This document shows, in pieces, positions 8,405 to 17,512 of a stretch of 32,967 nucleotides of DNA. A program made the position numbers and the translations under genes. The notes under the pieces were generated by a model. That model searched no databases, had not been told where the DNA came from, and saw only the letters and a list, made by a program, of their open reading frames with translations. Each line of letters begins with the position of its first letter. Positions within the stretch are counted from its first letter, which is position 1. Origin of the DNA: UBA11710 sp049287025 (GTDB taxonomy: Bacteria; Patescibacteriota; Patescibacteriia; Magasanikbacterales; UBA922). The DNA lies in the NCBI GenBank assembly GCA_049287025.1, contig JBAQFA010000021.1, positions 1 through 32,967 of the forward strand, in the 5' to 3' direction.

Positions 8405-9924
8405 GTTACAAAAATTATAATTGGGAAGTAATTGCCAGTGATTATTTTTCTCCTTTTGCAAGAGATTATCTTTGGACAGAATCATTTTTTCTTTATCAAA
8501 AATTTTTGGATGTTCCTAGATTAGCAATTGGTATTATTTCTAGTGGTAAAGAGCAAGAATATATAACTGATAAAAATTCTTGGTTGGTTTGCCACGAAGC
8601 GTTGAAAAAGAAAGCTTTATCCGATTACAGGTACGTAGAAAATATTATTGACAAATCCCTATCTTTGGGGGATAAATTTTGTAAATTGGCACAGAAAAAA
8701 ATATTAAATATTAATATACAAAAATTGAGTAATGAAAAATTATTTAGTCTCTTTACAGAATTTGTGGAAAGACAAAAAACCATCTATGCGATTGGCACCT
8801 CGTTAGTTATTATGGACTTTCAGGGATTTTCTTTTGTAGAAAATAATTTGGATAAGTTTTTAAGGGAAAAAGTTTCTGAAACAGAATATATTGATTATTA
8901 TAAAGTTTTTACTGAACCGAGTGATAATTCTTTTGCTCAGGATCAGGAAATTGATTTATTAAAAATAATCAGTAAATTTTATAATGATAAAAATTGGATT
9001 GAGGCTATAAAAAATAAGAGTTTTTTGGAAATAAAAAATTGGTTTCCACATTTTTACAAATTATTACAAAAACATACTAAAAAACATTGTTGGGTGTATT
9101 ATGTTTATTCTGGTCCGGCTTATGGTGAAAGTAATTTTCTTGAATTTATCAAAGACTATTTGTATAGAGGTATTATTCCAAGTAAAAGACTCAAAGAATT
9201 GAAAGAATCAAAAAAAGAATTAAAAAAAACAAAGAAAAAATATCTAAAAAATTTAAAGCCAGATAAATTTAACTCAGTCATTCTCAATTTAGCTGGCAAG
9301 ATTGTTTGGGCTAAACCAAGACGAAAAGATTTCCAATCAAAAATTTATTATTCATTGGAAAAAATTCAGCAAGAAATCGGACGTCGTCTCAATTTATCTT
9401 TGAATCAAGTTAGGTCAACGCCGTTTCATATGATAAAAAATGCTTTGTTGGGACAAGATGTCGATTTGAATATGATTAATGAGATTAGTGGTTTTCATGC
9501 TTGTTTGCCAAATGATGATGGAACGGTGTCTGTGATTTTTGGCGATGAAGCTAAAGAATTTTGTAAAACAGTAAAAAGAGTTGAAGCAAATAAATTAGAA
9601 GAAAGAAACGAAATTAAAGGCACGTCGACTTTTCCTGGTAAAGTACGCGGAGAAATAAAAGTAATAAATAATCCAGAAGATATGTCAAAAATGAATTATG
9701 GGGATATCTTACTTTCAACTTCTACTACACCGTCAATTGTTTTGGCTATGAAAAAAGCGGCTGCAATTATTACTGACGAAGGTGGTCTCACTTGTCATGC
9801 TTCCATAGTTTCGCGAGAATTACAGATTCCATGTGTAGTTGGTACAAAATTTGCTACCAAAATTTTAAAAGATGGCGATATAGTGGAGGTTGATGCTTAT
9901 AATGGTATAATCATAAAATTATGA
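8401..9924 (+). CDS. Helical-domain protein with C-terminal swivelling His domain, paralog 4
   Basis: 507 residues. Visible motifs: VFTEPSDNSFAQDQEIDLLKI, then WVYYVYSGPAYGES with GP at 238-239, a Lys-rich helix (RLKELKESKKELKKTKKKYL), FGDEAKEF, and the swivelling domain from about 402 (KGTSTFPGKVRGEIK) with His466 in GGLTCHASIVSREL. Four-base ATGA overlaps join it to both neighbours, so the operon is translationally coupled. Rifampin phosphotransferase also places a mainly helical substrate-binding domain just before a His domain of this type; the comparison is architectural only. Confidence 0.8.
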   Translation: MSYKNYNWEVIASDYFSPFARDYLWTESFFLYQKFLDVPRLAIGIISSGKEQEYITDKNSWLVCHEALKKKALSDYRYVENIIDKSLSLGDKFCKLAQKKILNINIQKLSNEKLFSLFTEFVERQKTIYAIGTSLVIMDFQGFSFVENNLDKFLREKVSETEYIDYYKVFTEPSDNSFAQDQEIDLLKIISKFYNDKNWIEAIKNKSFLEIKNWFPHFYKLLQKHTKKHCWVYYVYSGPAYGESNFLEFIKDYLYRGIIPSKRLKELKESKKELKKTKKKYLKNLKPDKFNSVILNLAGKIVWAKPRRKDFQSKIYYSLEKIQQEIGRRLNLSLNQVRSTPFHMIKNALLGQDVDLNMINEISGFHACLPNDDGTVSVIFGDEAKEFCKTVKRVEANKLEERNEIKGTSTFPGKVRGEIKVINNPEDMSKMNYGDILLSTSTTPSIVLAMKKAAAIITDEGGLTCHASIVSRELQIPCVVGTKFATKILKDGDIVEVDAYNGIIIKL

Positions 9925-11426
9925 CAAAACAATTTACAATCATTAATACTGAACCAAATTGTAATATTTTAGGTTTACATCCAATTATTCGTGGTTTTTT
10001 TCATAAAGATCTAGAAATATTAACTGGTCGTTTTTTAAAGACTTTTGTTTATCAGGTTGGAGAAGATGAGGTAATGAACGCCATTGTACAAAAAGAAGAT
10101 TGGTTTGGTTTTGGTGATTATTTATTTGTTAAAATTAAAGAAGATAAAGATTTTTATAACAGAGTAAAAAAACACCTATTAGACAGTGGTCAAAATTTAC
10201 ATGATTACTGTATAAAAACTTTGGCTGATTTTAAAAATGGAAAATTATCAGAAGCGGAAATTAAACATAATATTTTAGATATTTTAGAAAAATTTACTCT
10301 TATTTGTGTGAGTGGTTTGATAGCTCCATTGGTAGAAATGGGTGGTGGGGGAATAAGTAATAAAATAGTTGAAATAATTAAAAACAAAGATTCGTCTGGT
10401 ATAGGAATGTCGGCAAATGAGTGTTTGTCCATTCTTACCACCCCTAGAAATAACACTTGGACTGAAGATTTTAAAACAGAAATTTATTTAGCTACTGATT
10501 GGTTGTACAGTCACCAGGAAAATATAAATAACCTCTCGCCAGAAGGTAAAAAAGTTGTTTTACAAGCAATAGAAAAATATGGCTGGGTGTTTTATGGTTA
10601 CAAAGGTCCAGAATACAATATTAATAATGCCAAAGAAGAAATAAGTCATATTTTGGCAGAAGATCTTAAACCCAGCGAACAATTAAAAATTATCAAAAAT
10701 AATTTTCAAGAGCTAATGCAAAAACAAACAAAAATAATGGAGCAATTGGATTTTAGTGAAGAAGAAAAATATTTTGTGGCTATTGCTCAGGATTTTGGTT
10801 ATACTAAAGCTTATCGAGCAAATCTTATGGCCTTGGCAAATTACACAATTAATAAGTTATTAGTTGTTTTTGTCAAAAAAGAAGGCTATTCTATTCGTCA
10901 ATTAGGCATGTGCACTGTTCCGGAATTACAAGCCTATTTGAAAGATGAGACAGCTTTACCATCTGTTGACATTTTAAATGAACGATTAAAATACGTTTTA
11001 TTAATTTCCGTAAAAAATAATGATAAAGTTCTTGTGGGCGAAGAAGCTAGACAATGGATGAAAGATAATGTGGAGGTAGAAAAAGTGAATCTAGAATTGA
11101 TTGAGTTTTTTGGGACAGTGGCTTGTGGCGGGGGTGTAAAAAAAATTCAAGGTATTGTTAAAATTGTTATGTCTAATCAGGATATTGATAAAGTAACATT
11201 GGGTGATATTTTAGTCTCTAGCAATACTACGCCCGATCATGTGCCAGCTATGCGTCGTTCAGCTGCGATTGTTACCCAAACCGGTGGGCTTACTTGTCAT
11301 GCGGCCATTGTTTCGCGTGAACTCAACAAGCCCTGCCTTATTGGTGTAAAACATTTATTGCAAGTGTTTAAAGATGGTGATAAAGTAGAGGTTAATTTGG
11401 AAAGTGGTATTATTAAAAAATTATGA
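9921..11426 (+). CDS. Helical-domain protein with C-terminal swivelling His domain, paralog 5
   Basis: 501 residues and the most divergent His domain of the plus-strand set: VTQTGGLTCHAAIVSREL (His460) is intact, but the following segment reads GVKHLLQVF instead of GTKIATKVL, and VNLESG replaces VDATNG. The helical part has ILTTPRNNTWTEDF, VFYGYKGPEY (GP at 229-230) and LVGEEARQW. A Gly-rich insertion MGGGGISN lies near 140. ATGA overlaps link it to paralogs 4 and 6. The His and its neighbours are conserved, so it is probably still a phospho-acceptor. Confidence 0.8.
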   Translation: MTKQFTIINTEPNCNILGLHPIIRGFFHKDLEILTGRFLKTFVYQVGEDEVMNAIVQKEDWFGFGDYLFVKIKEDKDFYNRVKKHLLDSGQNLHDYCIKTLADFKNGKLSEAEIKHNILDILEKFTLICVSGLIAPLVEMGGGGISNKIVEIIKNKDSSGIGMSANECLSILTTPRNNTWTEDFKTEIYLATDWLYSHQENINNLSPEGKKVVLQAIEKYGWVFYGYKGPEYNINNAKEEISHILAEDLKPSEQLKIIKNNFQELMQKQTKIMEQLDFSEEEKYFVAIAQDFGYTKAYRANLMALANYTINKLLVVFVKKEGYSIRQLGMCTVPELQAYLKDETALPSVDILNERLKYVLLISVKNNDKVLVGEEARQWMKDNVEVEKVNLELIEFFGTVACGGGVKKIQGIVKIVMSNQDIDKVTLGDILVSSNTTPDHVPAMRRSAAIVTQTGGLTCHAAIVSRELNKPCLIGVKHLLQVFKDGDKVEVNLESGIIKKL

Positions 11427-12886
11427 ATCCCAAAAAATTAAACATAAATGATCCTTGGATGCTTGGTGAAGATATTCCAAATTGTGATTTGTTTTTTTCC
11501 ACTTTGTGGTTACGTTGTTTTGTTACAGATTTTGCCAAGCATACTGGTTTAGCTTATGACAAAATTATGTGTCACTATAAGGGTTATCATTTGTGGTTTT
11601 ATTTTGGAGAGAAAAATTCTTATGAGGTAGCTGAAAATATTGTGGAAAAGATTGTAAATGAATTTGGTTATGCTAGCGAAATTAATAAAAATATTATTAA
11701 ACAAGCTAATATTTTACGTCATTTTTCCGAGCGGATTCCTCAGACAAATTTAGAAAAATTAAGTAAGGAAGAATTGTGGAATATTTATGATAAACACCAA
11801 AAAATTCATCATGAATATTATACTTGGTGTTGGATCCCTGTGGCGGCCGACATGTTTCATAATAATTTAACTAGTCGGGTAAAAGCGTATCTAAAAAGCA
11901 TTGGTGTGCCAGAGAAAAAGATAAATGAATATTTTATTGTCCTTACACAACCTACAAAAAAATCTTTAATTTTTATTGAACAACAGGATTTGTTAAAGAT
12001 TGGTTTGATAAAAGATGAAGAAAAAAGATCTAAATTGTTAGAAAAACATAGACAAAAATATTATTATACCAAACATATTTGGGTAGAAGGTGAATATACT
12101 ATAGTTGATTACAAAAAACAATTGGCGGAAATTTCACAAGGTCAAGAAAGTTGTGTAGAAATTATCAAAAAGCAGGATTTGGAATTAAAAAAAGCTGCTA
12201 AGAAAAAGAAGCAACTGATTAAAGAATTGAAAATAAATAAACAATGGCAAAAGATTTTTTATGCCTTTGGAGATTTTATGGTTACAAAAATTTATCGTCG
12301 TTATGCTCAGATTCTGGCTGTACATCACATGTCCCCAATCTTGCGTGAAATTGCTAAGCGAATGTGTATTACGGAAAAGCAAGTACGTTTTATGTTACCG
12401 CACGAAGTAAAAGCGATGCTTTTGGATGATGATTATGATGAGGTCGTTCTTCTGTCTCGTACCAAAGAATGTATTTATTATTCTGAGCAGGAGATCAATC
12501 GGGTGTATATTGGTGATAAGGCAAAAGAGTTTTTGACTAAGATCAGTAAGACTGATTATATGGATATGAAAGAATTAAGAGGAGAAATTGGTTGTCCTGG
12601 ATTGGCAAAGGGTAAGGTAAAAATTATTATAAGGGCCGAAGATATGAAAAAAATGAATCATGGTGATATTTTAGTTTCAATCGCCACTGATCCTGATATT
12701 GTTCCAGCCATGAAAAAGGCGGCTGCGATTATTACCGAGCAAGGTGGTGTCACTTCACATGCTGCGATTGTATCTCGAGAATTGAATATTCCTTGTGTAA
12801 TTGGTACCAAGATTGCGACCAAAGTTTTGCAAGATGGTGATACGGTGGAAGTTGATGCCAATAATGGAATAATCAAAATTATTTAA
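11423..12886 (+). CDS. Helical-domain protein with C-terminal swivelling His domain, paralog 6
   Basis: 487 residues. The N-terminal part is rich in Trp and Tyr (CHYKGYHLWFYFGEKNSYE; WCWIPVAADMF), with VLTQPTKKSLIFIEQQDLLKI. The middle GP motif is replaced by WVEGEYTIVDY. IYYSEQEINRVYIGDKAKEFL precedes the swivelling domain (from about 381, RGEIGCPGLAKGKVK) with His446 in GGVTSHAAIVSREL. Four-base overlap with paralog 5 and nine bases before paralog 7. The loss of GP suggests a changed pocket, but that is a guess. Confidence 0.8.
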   Translation: MNPKKLNINDPWMLGEDIPNCDLFFSTLWLRCFVTDFAKHTGLAYDKIMCHYKGYHLWFYFGEKNSYEVAENIVEKIVNEFGYASEINKNIIKQANILRHFSERIPQTNLEKLSKEELWNIYDKHQKIHHEYYTWCWIPVAADMFHNNLTSRVKAYLKSIGVPEKKINEYFIVLTQPTKKSLIFIEQQDLLKIGLIKDEEKRSKLLEKHRQKYYYTKHIWVEGEYTIVDYKKQLAEISQGQESCVEIIKKQDLELKKAAKKKKQLIKELKINKQWQKIFYAFGDFMVTKIYRRYAQILAVHHMSPILREIAKRMCITEKQVRFMLPHEVKAMLLDDDYDEVVLLSRTKECIYYSEQEINRVYIGDKAKEFLTKISKTDYMDMKELRGEIGCPGLAKGKVKIIIRAEDMKKMNHGDILVSIATDPDIVPAMKKAAAIITEQGGVTSHAAIVSRELNIPCVIGTKIATKVLQDGDTVEVDANNGIIKII

Positions 12887-12895
12887 CAATAAAAT

Positions 12896-15652
12896 ATGAA
12901 AAAATACGAAGGTTTTATTCTTTTAGAGTATATTCCAAGAGCACCAATCTATGTCTTTGCCTTAGGAGATGCAGGTTTTGTAAATCCTGTGTTTAGAAAT
13001 AAATTGGGTTTGGATATTATGCCTGGGCCAGAACTTAATATTTTTAAAGATGATAATTTTTTATTTCATTATCATTTGGAATCTTTACGTCCGTGTTCAA
13101 AATATATTTTTGATAAATTAGTTTCCAATCCACGATGGGGGATAGAATTTGATGATTTGATAATTAATAATTCTAGAAAATTTATTGAATATTCTCAGAT
13201 TATAGAAAAAATTGATTTATCTAAGACAAGTGATGAAGAATTAATTAAAATGTGTAATGATTGGTTTTTTAAATATTTTTATGATTCTTGGACAGTGGGT
13301 TGGCCAGCAGTACTAGTAGATTTTGAAAAAAATTTATTTTCAAATCATTTATTAAACTATTTAAAACAAAAGGTAAAAGAAATTAATTATAATGTTTCCG
13401 TGGGAGATATTTTTAGTGCTTTAACCACCCCAACGGAAGAAACATTTGCTCAACTTGAATCTATTTCTTTGTATAAACTTTTGTGTGGTATTGAAAATGA
13501 TGTACGGGTTATAAATCTAATAGAAAATAGTAGCGATGATGAAATAATGGATAAATGGCCAAATCTTAGTATTGATTTGTGGAATAAGTTTATGAAGCAC
13601 TATAAACAATTTTGTTGGTTACCATTTATGTACACTGGTCCGGCTTGGGACCAAAAATATTTTTTAGATTCAATTATTCATTTACTCAAACAAAAAATTA
13701 ATCCTCATGAAGAATTGAATAATATCGCTATAAGAAAAAAACAGGTACAAGAATTGCATGACAAATATATTAAAGAGCTTAATATTCACAACGAGTTCCA
13801 AACATTGTTTGTTGTGGCTAGAAGGTTTGTGTTTTCCAAATCTTATCGGAAAGACGCTATGTATTATGGTTGTTATGTTATTGATAAGGTTTTGCGTGAA
13901 ATTGCTAAGAGGAAGTGTGTATCCACAGATCAAGTAAGACGAGTTTATCCATGGGAAATGGAGAGTTTTATAAAAACTGGTATACCAGATGTGGATGAAC
14001 TGAATAAGCGTAAATATGCTGTACAGTTTTCTGAAGATGATGGTCGTTTTACTTTATCTGGTGATGAGGCAAGAGAATTTATCAAAAATAAAGTTGAATT
14101 TATTGAGCAGGCAGTAGAAAGACCAAGAGAATTTTTAGGTGATTGTGCTAGTGTGGGTAAGGTACGAGGAACAGTAAAAGTTATCAATTCTCCAGATGAC
14201 ATTAGTAAAATGGAGGATAATAATGTTTTGGTTTCTTATGCTACTAGTCCTGATATAATGCCAGCTATAAAGAAAGCTGTGGCGATTGTGACTGATTTAG
14301 GAGGGATTATTTGTCATGCAGCGATTGTTTCTCGTGAACTCCATATCCCCTGTGTGGTTGGCACCAAAATTGCGACTAAGGTCTTGCAAGATGGAGATAT
14401 TGTCGAAGTTGATGCTACCCATGGTATAATTAGAATAATTAATTTAATTTTTATGAAACCAAAAATTAAACTCATCATTTTTGATGCCGCTGGAGTGGTT
14501 TGGGATGGAGGTTATCCAGTAACATGCTCGTATCTCGCCAAAAAATATAATTTACCGTTGGAAGAGGTGACCTCTATCGCTTATGAAAAATGGTTTATGC
14601 GGGCATGCACAGGCAAAATATCTAGTCTAAAAGCTTGGCAAAATTCTGCCAATGAATTAGGTCTGTCATTGACAGCCGTACAGTTAGAAAAATTGCATAT
14701 TGGTTTTCACAAAGTGCGACAAAGCATACTTAAGTTGTCTGATGATTTACGTGCTCAGGGTTATAAGACTATAATTTTAAGTAATAATTTTTCTTCCTAT
14801 GTAAATCAATTTAAGAAAAAATTTGGTTTAAGCAAGCATTTTGATGAAATTTTAAATTCACAAGAATTAGGTATGAGTAAGGATGATCCGAGACTATTTC
14901 AATATGTAATGAAAAAATATAATGTTACACCAGAGCAGACCGTTTACTTTGACGATATGGAAAAAGGTCTTTTGGTGCCTGATAAAATGGGTATACACAC
15001 AATTCATTTTAAAAAAGAGCAACAATTAAAAAAAGATTTAGAAAAATTACTTACCCCAATAAAATTAGTAGTATTAGATTTTCACGGTGTTATGGTAAAA
15101 GGTGATTATAAGCCGGTTTGTCGGATGTTGGCAAAAAAACATAAAGTAAAATGGCAAGATGTTTATAAAGTTTTGTATGGGCAATACTTTAATCAAGCAG
15201 TGATGGGCAAAATTTCTGAATCAAAAGTTTATTTAAATACTTTTAGAGATTTTGGTTGGAAGAATGAGAATTGGCAACAAGCACATAGTTTTCATAAAAA
15301 TGCTATGTCGTTAAATAAAAATGTATTTAATTTTAGCAAACAATTACAAGATAGTGGTTATCAAATTTTACTTCTTTCCAAAAATACTCGTGATCAATTT
15401 AATAGTTATGTCAAAAAATTTGGTTTAAAAAAATATTTTTCTCGTATTGTCAATACCATTGATCTCAATTTACCTAAAGCCAGCAAAGAGACAGTGGAGT
15501 GGATAGAAAAAGAATTTAAAGTGAAGGCAAATGGAGTTATTTTTTGTGATGACCAGGCAATCAACTTAGTTGAACCTAATAAAGCGGGTATGAAAACAAT
15601 TTTGTATAAAAATTTTAATCAATTTAAGAAAGAGCTAATTAAATTTTTATGA
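12896..15652 (+). CDS. Swivelling His domain paralog 7 fused to two HAD-like domains
   Basis: 918 residues in three parts. Residues 1-519 are a complete paralog: ALTTPTEETFAQLESISL, FMYTGPAWDQ (GP 248-249), LSGDEAREF, and His474 in GGIICHAAIVSREL. Where the paralogs stop, this one reads on through INLIF into Met520 and a HAD domain: FDAAGVVWDG (nucleophile D530), LSNN as motif II, MSKDDP as motif III, YFDDMEKG as motif IV. A second HAD starts near 724: LDFHGVMVKG (D728), LLSKN, LPKASKE, FCDDQ. The residue two after the nucleophile is Ala and His rather than the usual Asp. Met520 could be an independent start, so the fusion might be a small indel or sequencing error. It would place a phosphatase-type fold on a phosphohistidine carrier. 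Confidence 0.8.
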   Translation: MKKYEGFILLEYIPRAPIYVFALGDAGFVNPVFRNKLGLDIMPGPELNIFKDDNFLFHYHLESLRPCSKYIFDKLVSNPRWGIEFDDLIINNSRKFIEYSQIIEKIDLSKTSDEELIKMCNDWFFKYFYDSWTVGWPAVLVDFEKNLFSNHLLNYLKQKVKEINYNVSVGDIFSALTTPTEETFAQLESISLYKLLCGIENDVRVINLIENSSDDEIMDKWPNLSIDLWNKFMKHYKQFCWLPFMYTGPAWDQKYFLDSIIHLLKQKINPHEELNNIAIRKKQVQELHDKYIKELNIHNEFQTLFVVARRFVFSKSYRKDAMYYGCYVIDKVLREIAKRKCVSTDQVRRVYPWEMESFIKTGIPDVDELNKRKYAVQFSEDDGRFTLSGDEAREFIKNKVEFIEQAVERPREFLGDCASVGKVRGTVKVINSPDDISKMEDNNVLVSYATSPDIMPAIKKAVAIVTDLGGIICHAAIVSRELHIPCVVGTKIATKVLQDGDIVEVDATHGIIRIINLIFMKPKIKLIIFDAAGVVWDGGYPVTCSYLAKKYNLPLEEVTSIAYEKWFMRACTGKISSLKAWQNSANELGLSLTAVQLEKLHIGFHKVRQSILKLSDDLRAQGYKTIILSNNFSSYVNQFKKKFGLSKHFDEILNSQELGMSKDDPRLFQYVMKKYNVTPEQTVYFDDMEKGLLVPDKMGIHTIHFKKEQQLKKDLEKLLTPIKLVVLDFHGVMVKGDYKPVCRMLAKKHKVKWQDVYKVLYGQYFNQAVMGKISESKVYLNTFRDFGWKNENWQQAHSFHKNAMSLNKNVFNFSKQLQDSGYQILLLSKNTRDQFNSYVKKFGLKKYFSRIVNTIDLNLPKASKETVEWIEKEFKVKANGVIFCDDQAINLVEPNKAGMKTILYKNFNQFKKELIKFL

Positions 15653-16242
15653 TAAAATTAATTCTTTCTGACTTAACTGGAGTAGTAATTATTGGCGGTC
15701 ATAAAAAATTGTGCAAGTTATTAGCTGATAAGTATAATCTTGATTCAGACAAACTTTATGCGGTAATTTATACTGAATATTTTAATAAATTTGCTACCAA
15801 TCAAATTAGCGAAGAAAAGGCTTATAGTGAGCCAATCAAAATTTTTGGTTTAAAAGAAACTGTACAAGAGTTGACTGACATGTATTTGCATACTCACACC
15901 ATAAATCAGCCTATGGTAGATCTGTTTAAAAGTTTAAAAAATAATTATAATTTGGTCTTGCTAACAAAAAATTATAAACCATATTTAGATTGGGAAATAA
16001 AAGAATTTGGTTTGAAAGAAATATTTTCTGAATTTATTAATACCTCAGAAATTAATTTACCCAAAGCGAGTCGTGAAACCTTGAATTATGTTCTAAATAA
16101 GTTTAAACTAAAACCAGAGGAGATTCTATATATTGATGATCAGGAAGAAAATTTGGTTGATGCTAGAGAAATGGGTTTTAAAACTATATTTTATCAGGAT
16201 TTTGAGCAAGTGAAAAACGAGTTGTTGGTAATAGTCGAATAA
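15649..16242 (+). CDS. HAD-like hydrolase, third tandem copy
   Basis: 197 residues, clearly related to the two HAD domains fused to paralog 7. Motif I is LSDLTGVVI (D8, with Thr at D+2 as in P-type ATPases), motif II LLTKN, motif III LPKASRETL (Lys), motif IV YIDDQEENL. The cap region is a small helical insert (YTEYFNKFATNQISEEKAY), as in HAD subfamily IA. The start overlaps the stop of the previous gene (ATGA), so it ends the operon before the terminator at 16262. The phosphatase reaction is presumed from the family; the D+2 change makes the exact chemistry uncertain. Confidence 0.8.
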   Translation: MIKLILSDLTGVVIIGGHKKLCKLLADKYNLDSDKLYAVIYTEYFNKFATNQISEEKAYSEPIKIFGLKETVQELTDMYLHTHTINQPMVDLFKSLKNNYNLVLLTKNYKPYLDWEIKEFGLKEIFSEFINTSEINLPKASRETLNYVLNKFKLKPEEILYIDDQEENLVDAREMGFKTIFYQDFEQVKNELLVIVE

Positions 16243-16261
16243 ATGGATCTAACATAAATAA

Positions 16262-16288
16262 AAATACCGCTCTAGTTAGGCGGTATTT
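16262..16288. terminator. Bidirectional intrinsic terminator between convergent operons
   Basis: AAATACCGC (16262-16270) and GCGGTATTT (16280-16288) form a perfect 9-bp stem with a 9-base loop. T-rich tails follow on the plus side and A-rich sequence precedes it, so it can serve both strands. The two operons end 20 bases before and 4 bases after it. Confidence 0.85.
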
Positions 16289-16291
16289 GGT

Positions 16292-17512
16292 TTATTTTTT
16301 TAATTTTTCTATTATTTCTGATATGGTACAAGATTCAATTTTTTTCTTATCATCATTTTTATCTAGTACTATCGGCTCAACTTTTTTCAAAATGCTTTTT
16401 AGGCAATAACCAAGTGTTCTTGATAAATAACAATTTTCATCACTCATGTCGGTCAATACAGGCAGGAATTTTATATATTGAAGTATATCGAGACTAGTTT
16501 TATTATTAAGGTTTTTAATTTTTGTTGTTATTTGTTTATCAGGTATTTTTTTCTTAATTTTTTTTATTTTTTTAATATGAAAAATTTTTGTAGTATCTTG
16601 AAATTTGGATTGCGTTACAGAATGGAGTGAAGGTAGGTCTATATCATAGCTAGCAATGCTGTGAGAATAACTTGAGCGGAATAAATTGTCGGTTAGTTTG
16701 TTAATTTCTGTTTGATTCAAGATTTTTTCCAATTTATAAACAAATTGTTCTTCTAGATAATCCAAAGCATAAGAAGAAACAAATAAATATGGTTGAATAG
16801 TAGTATATTGTTGGTAAATTTTTTCAAGTTCTAGTGAATAGTTTTTTAGTTTATCTTTTTGAATTTTGTCTACGGTTTTGTTGAGGTATTTTTTTAATTC
16901 ACTATAGATTTTTGCTCTATGTTTTGTAAATTTTTTAAACCAAACTTTGTCGGTAACAAGTGTATTTTCTATATCATCATAATTAGGATGATTTTTTAAC
17001 CAAAAACCAATTTCATCAACTTTAATGGTTACATTATTATTTTTATTTCCAAATAGTATCTTTGGAGTGTCTTTTACGCCCTTTTCTTTTAAACTAAGAA
17101 TCAAAGGAGTGTAGCCTTTTTTTACTTTAGCCAAAAACCAGCCATCTTTTATAACTAACTCTGGTTTTTTATTCTGTTTTTTTGTTATGTTTTCTATCTT
17201 AGGTAAATCAATTTCTCCAAGTTCACTAATAGTTAATTTTGTATTTTCTGGTATTAAATTTTTTGCTTCTAATAAGACAAATGTTGGAATTTGGTGTTCA
17301 CGAGCCAAAGTAGCACCATGACTGGTAATACCCCCCTTTTCAGCTATTATTCCAGCGCAATTTTTTAAGATATTAATTATTTCTGATATATTAATATCAT
17401 CTATAATAACAATTTTATCATCATAAAAAGATTGTCCTAAGGTATTGTCATTTTTATAATAGACTACTGTACCATTAATTGTGTGAGGATTTATAACCCG
17501 AGCTTTTATCAT
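16292..17512 (-). CDS. Swivelling phosphohistidine domain protein with reversed architecture (domain at N-terminus)
   Basis: 406 residues. Residues 1 to about 110 hold a PEP-utilising swivelling domain: ARVINPHTINGTVVYY, KNCAGIIAEKGGITSHGATLAREHQIP with phospho-acceptor His65. The remaining ~290 residues are Lys-rich and mainly helical, with YLSRTLGYCLKSIL near the end. This is the opposite domain order from the seven plus-strand paralogs, and the GTKIATKV segment is replaced by LLEAKNLIPENTKLTI. It is the last gene of the convergent operon and overlaps the LOG gene by four bases. It is another candidate phosphocarrier; the helical partner domain is not recognised. Confidence 0.75.
   Translation of the reverse strand: MIKARVINPHTINGTVVYYKNDNTLGQSFYDDKIVIIDDINISEIINILKNCAGIIAEKGGITSHGATLAREHQIPTFVLLEAKNLIPENTKLTISELGEIDLPKIENITKKQNKKPELVIKDGWFLAKVKKGYTPLILSLKEKGVKDTPKILFGNKNNNVTIKVDEIGFWLKNHPNYDDIENTLVTDKVWFKKFTKHRAKIYSELKKYLNKTVDKIQKDKLKNYSLELEKIYQQYTTIQPYLFVSSYALDYLEEQFVYKLEKILNQTEINKLTDNLFRSSYSHSIASYDIDLPSLHSVTQSKFQDTTKIFHIKKIKKIKKKIPDKQITTKIKNLNNKTSLDILQYIKFLPVLTDMSDENCYLSRTLGYCLKSILKKVEPIVLDKNDDKKKIESCTISEIIEKLKK

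Noticed and set aside
3965..15652. Reading the seven paralogs as complete PEP synthases, PPDKs or PTS enzyme I
   Set aside because: Only the swivelling His domain is present; the ATP-grasp and the PEP/pyruvate TIM barrel with its Cys motif are absent.
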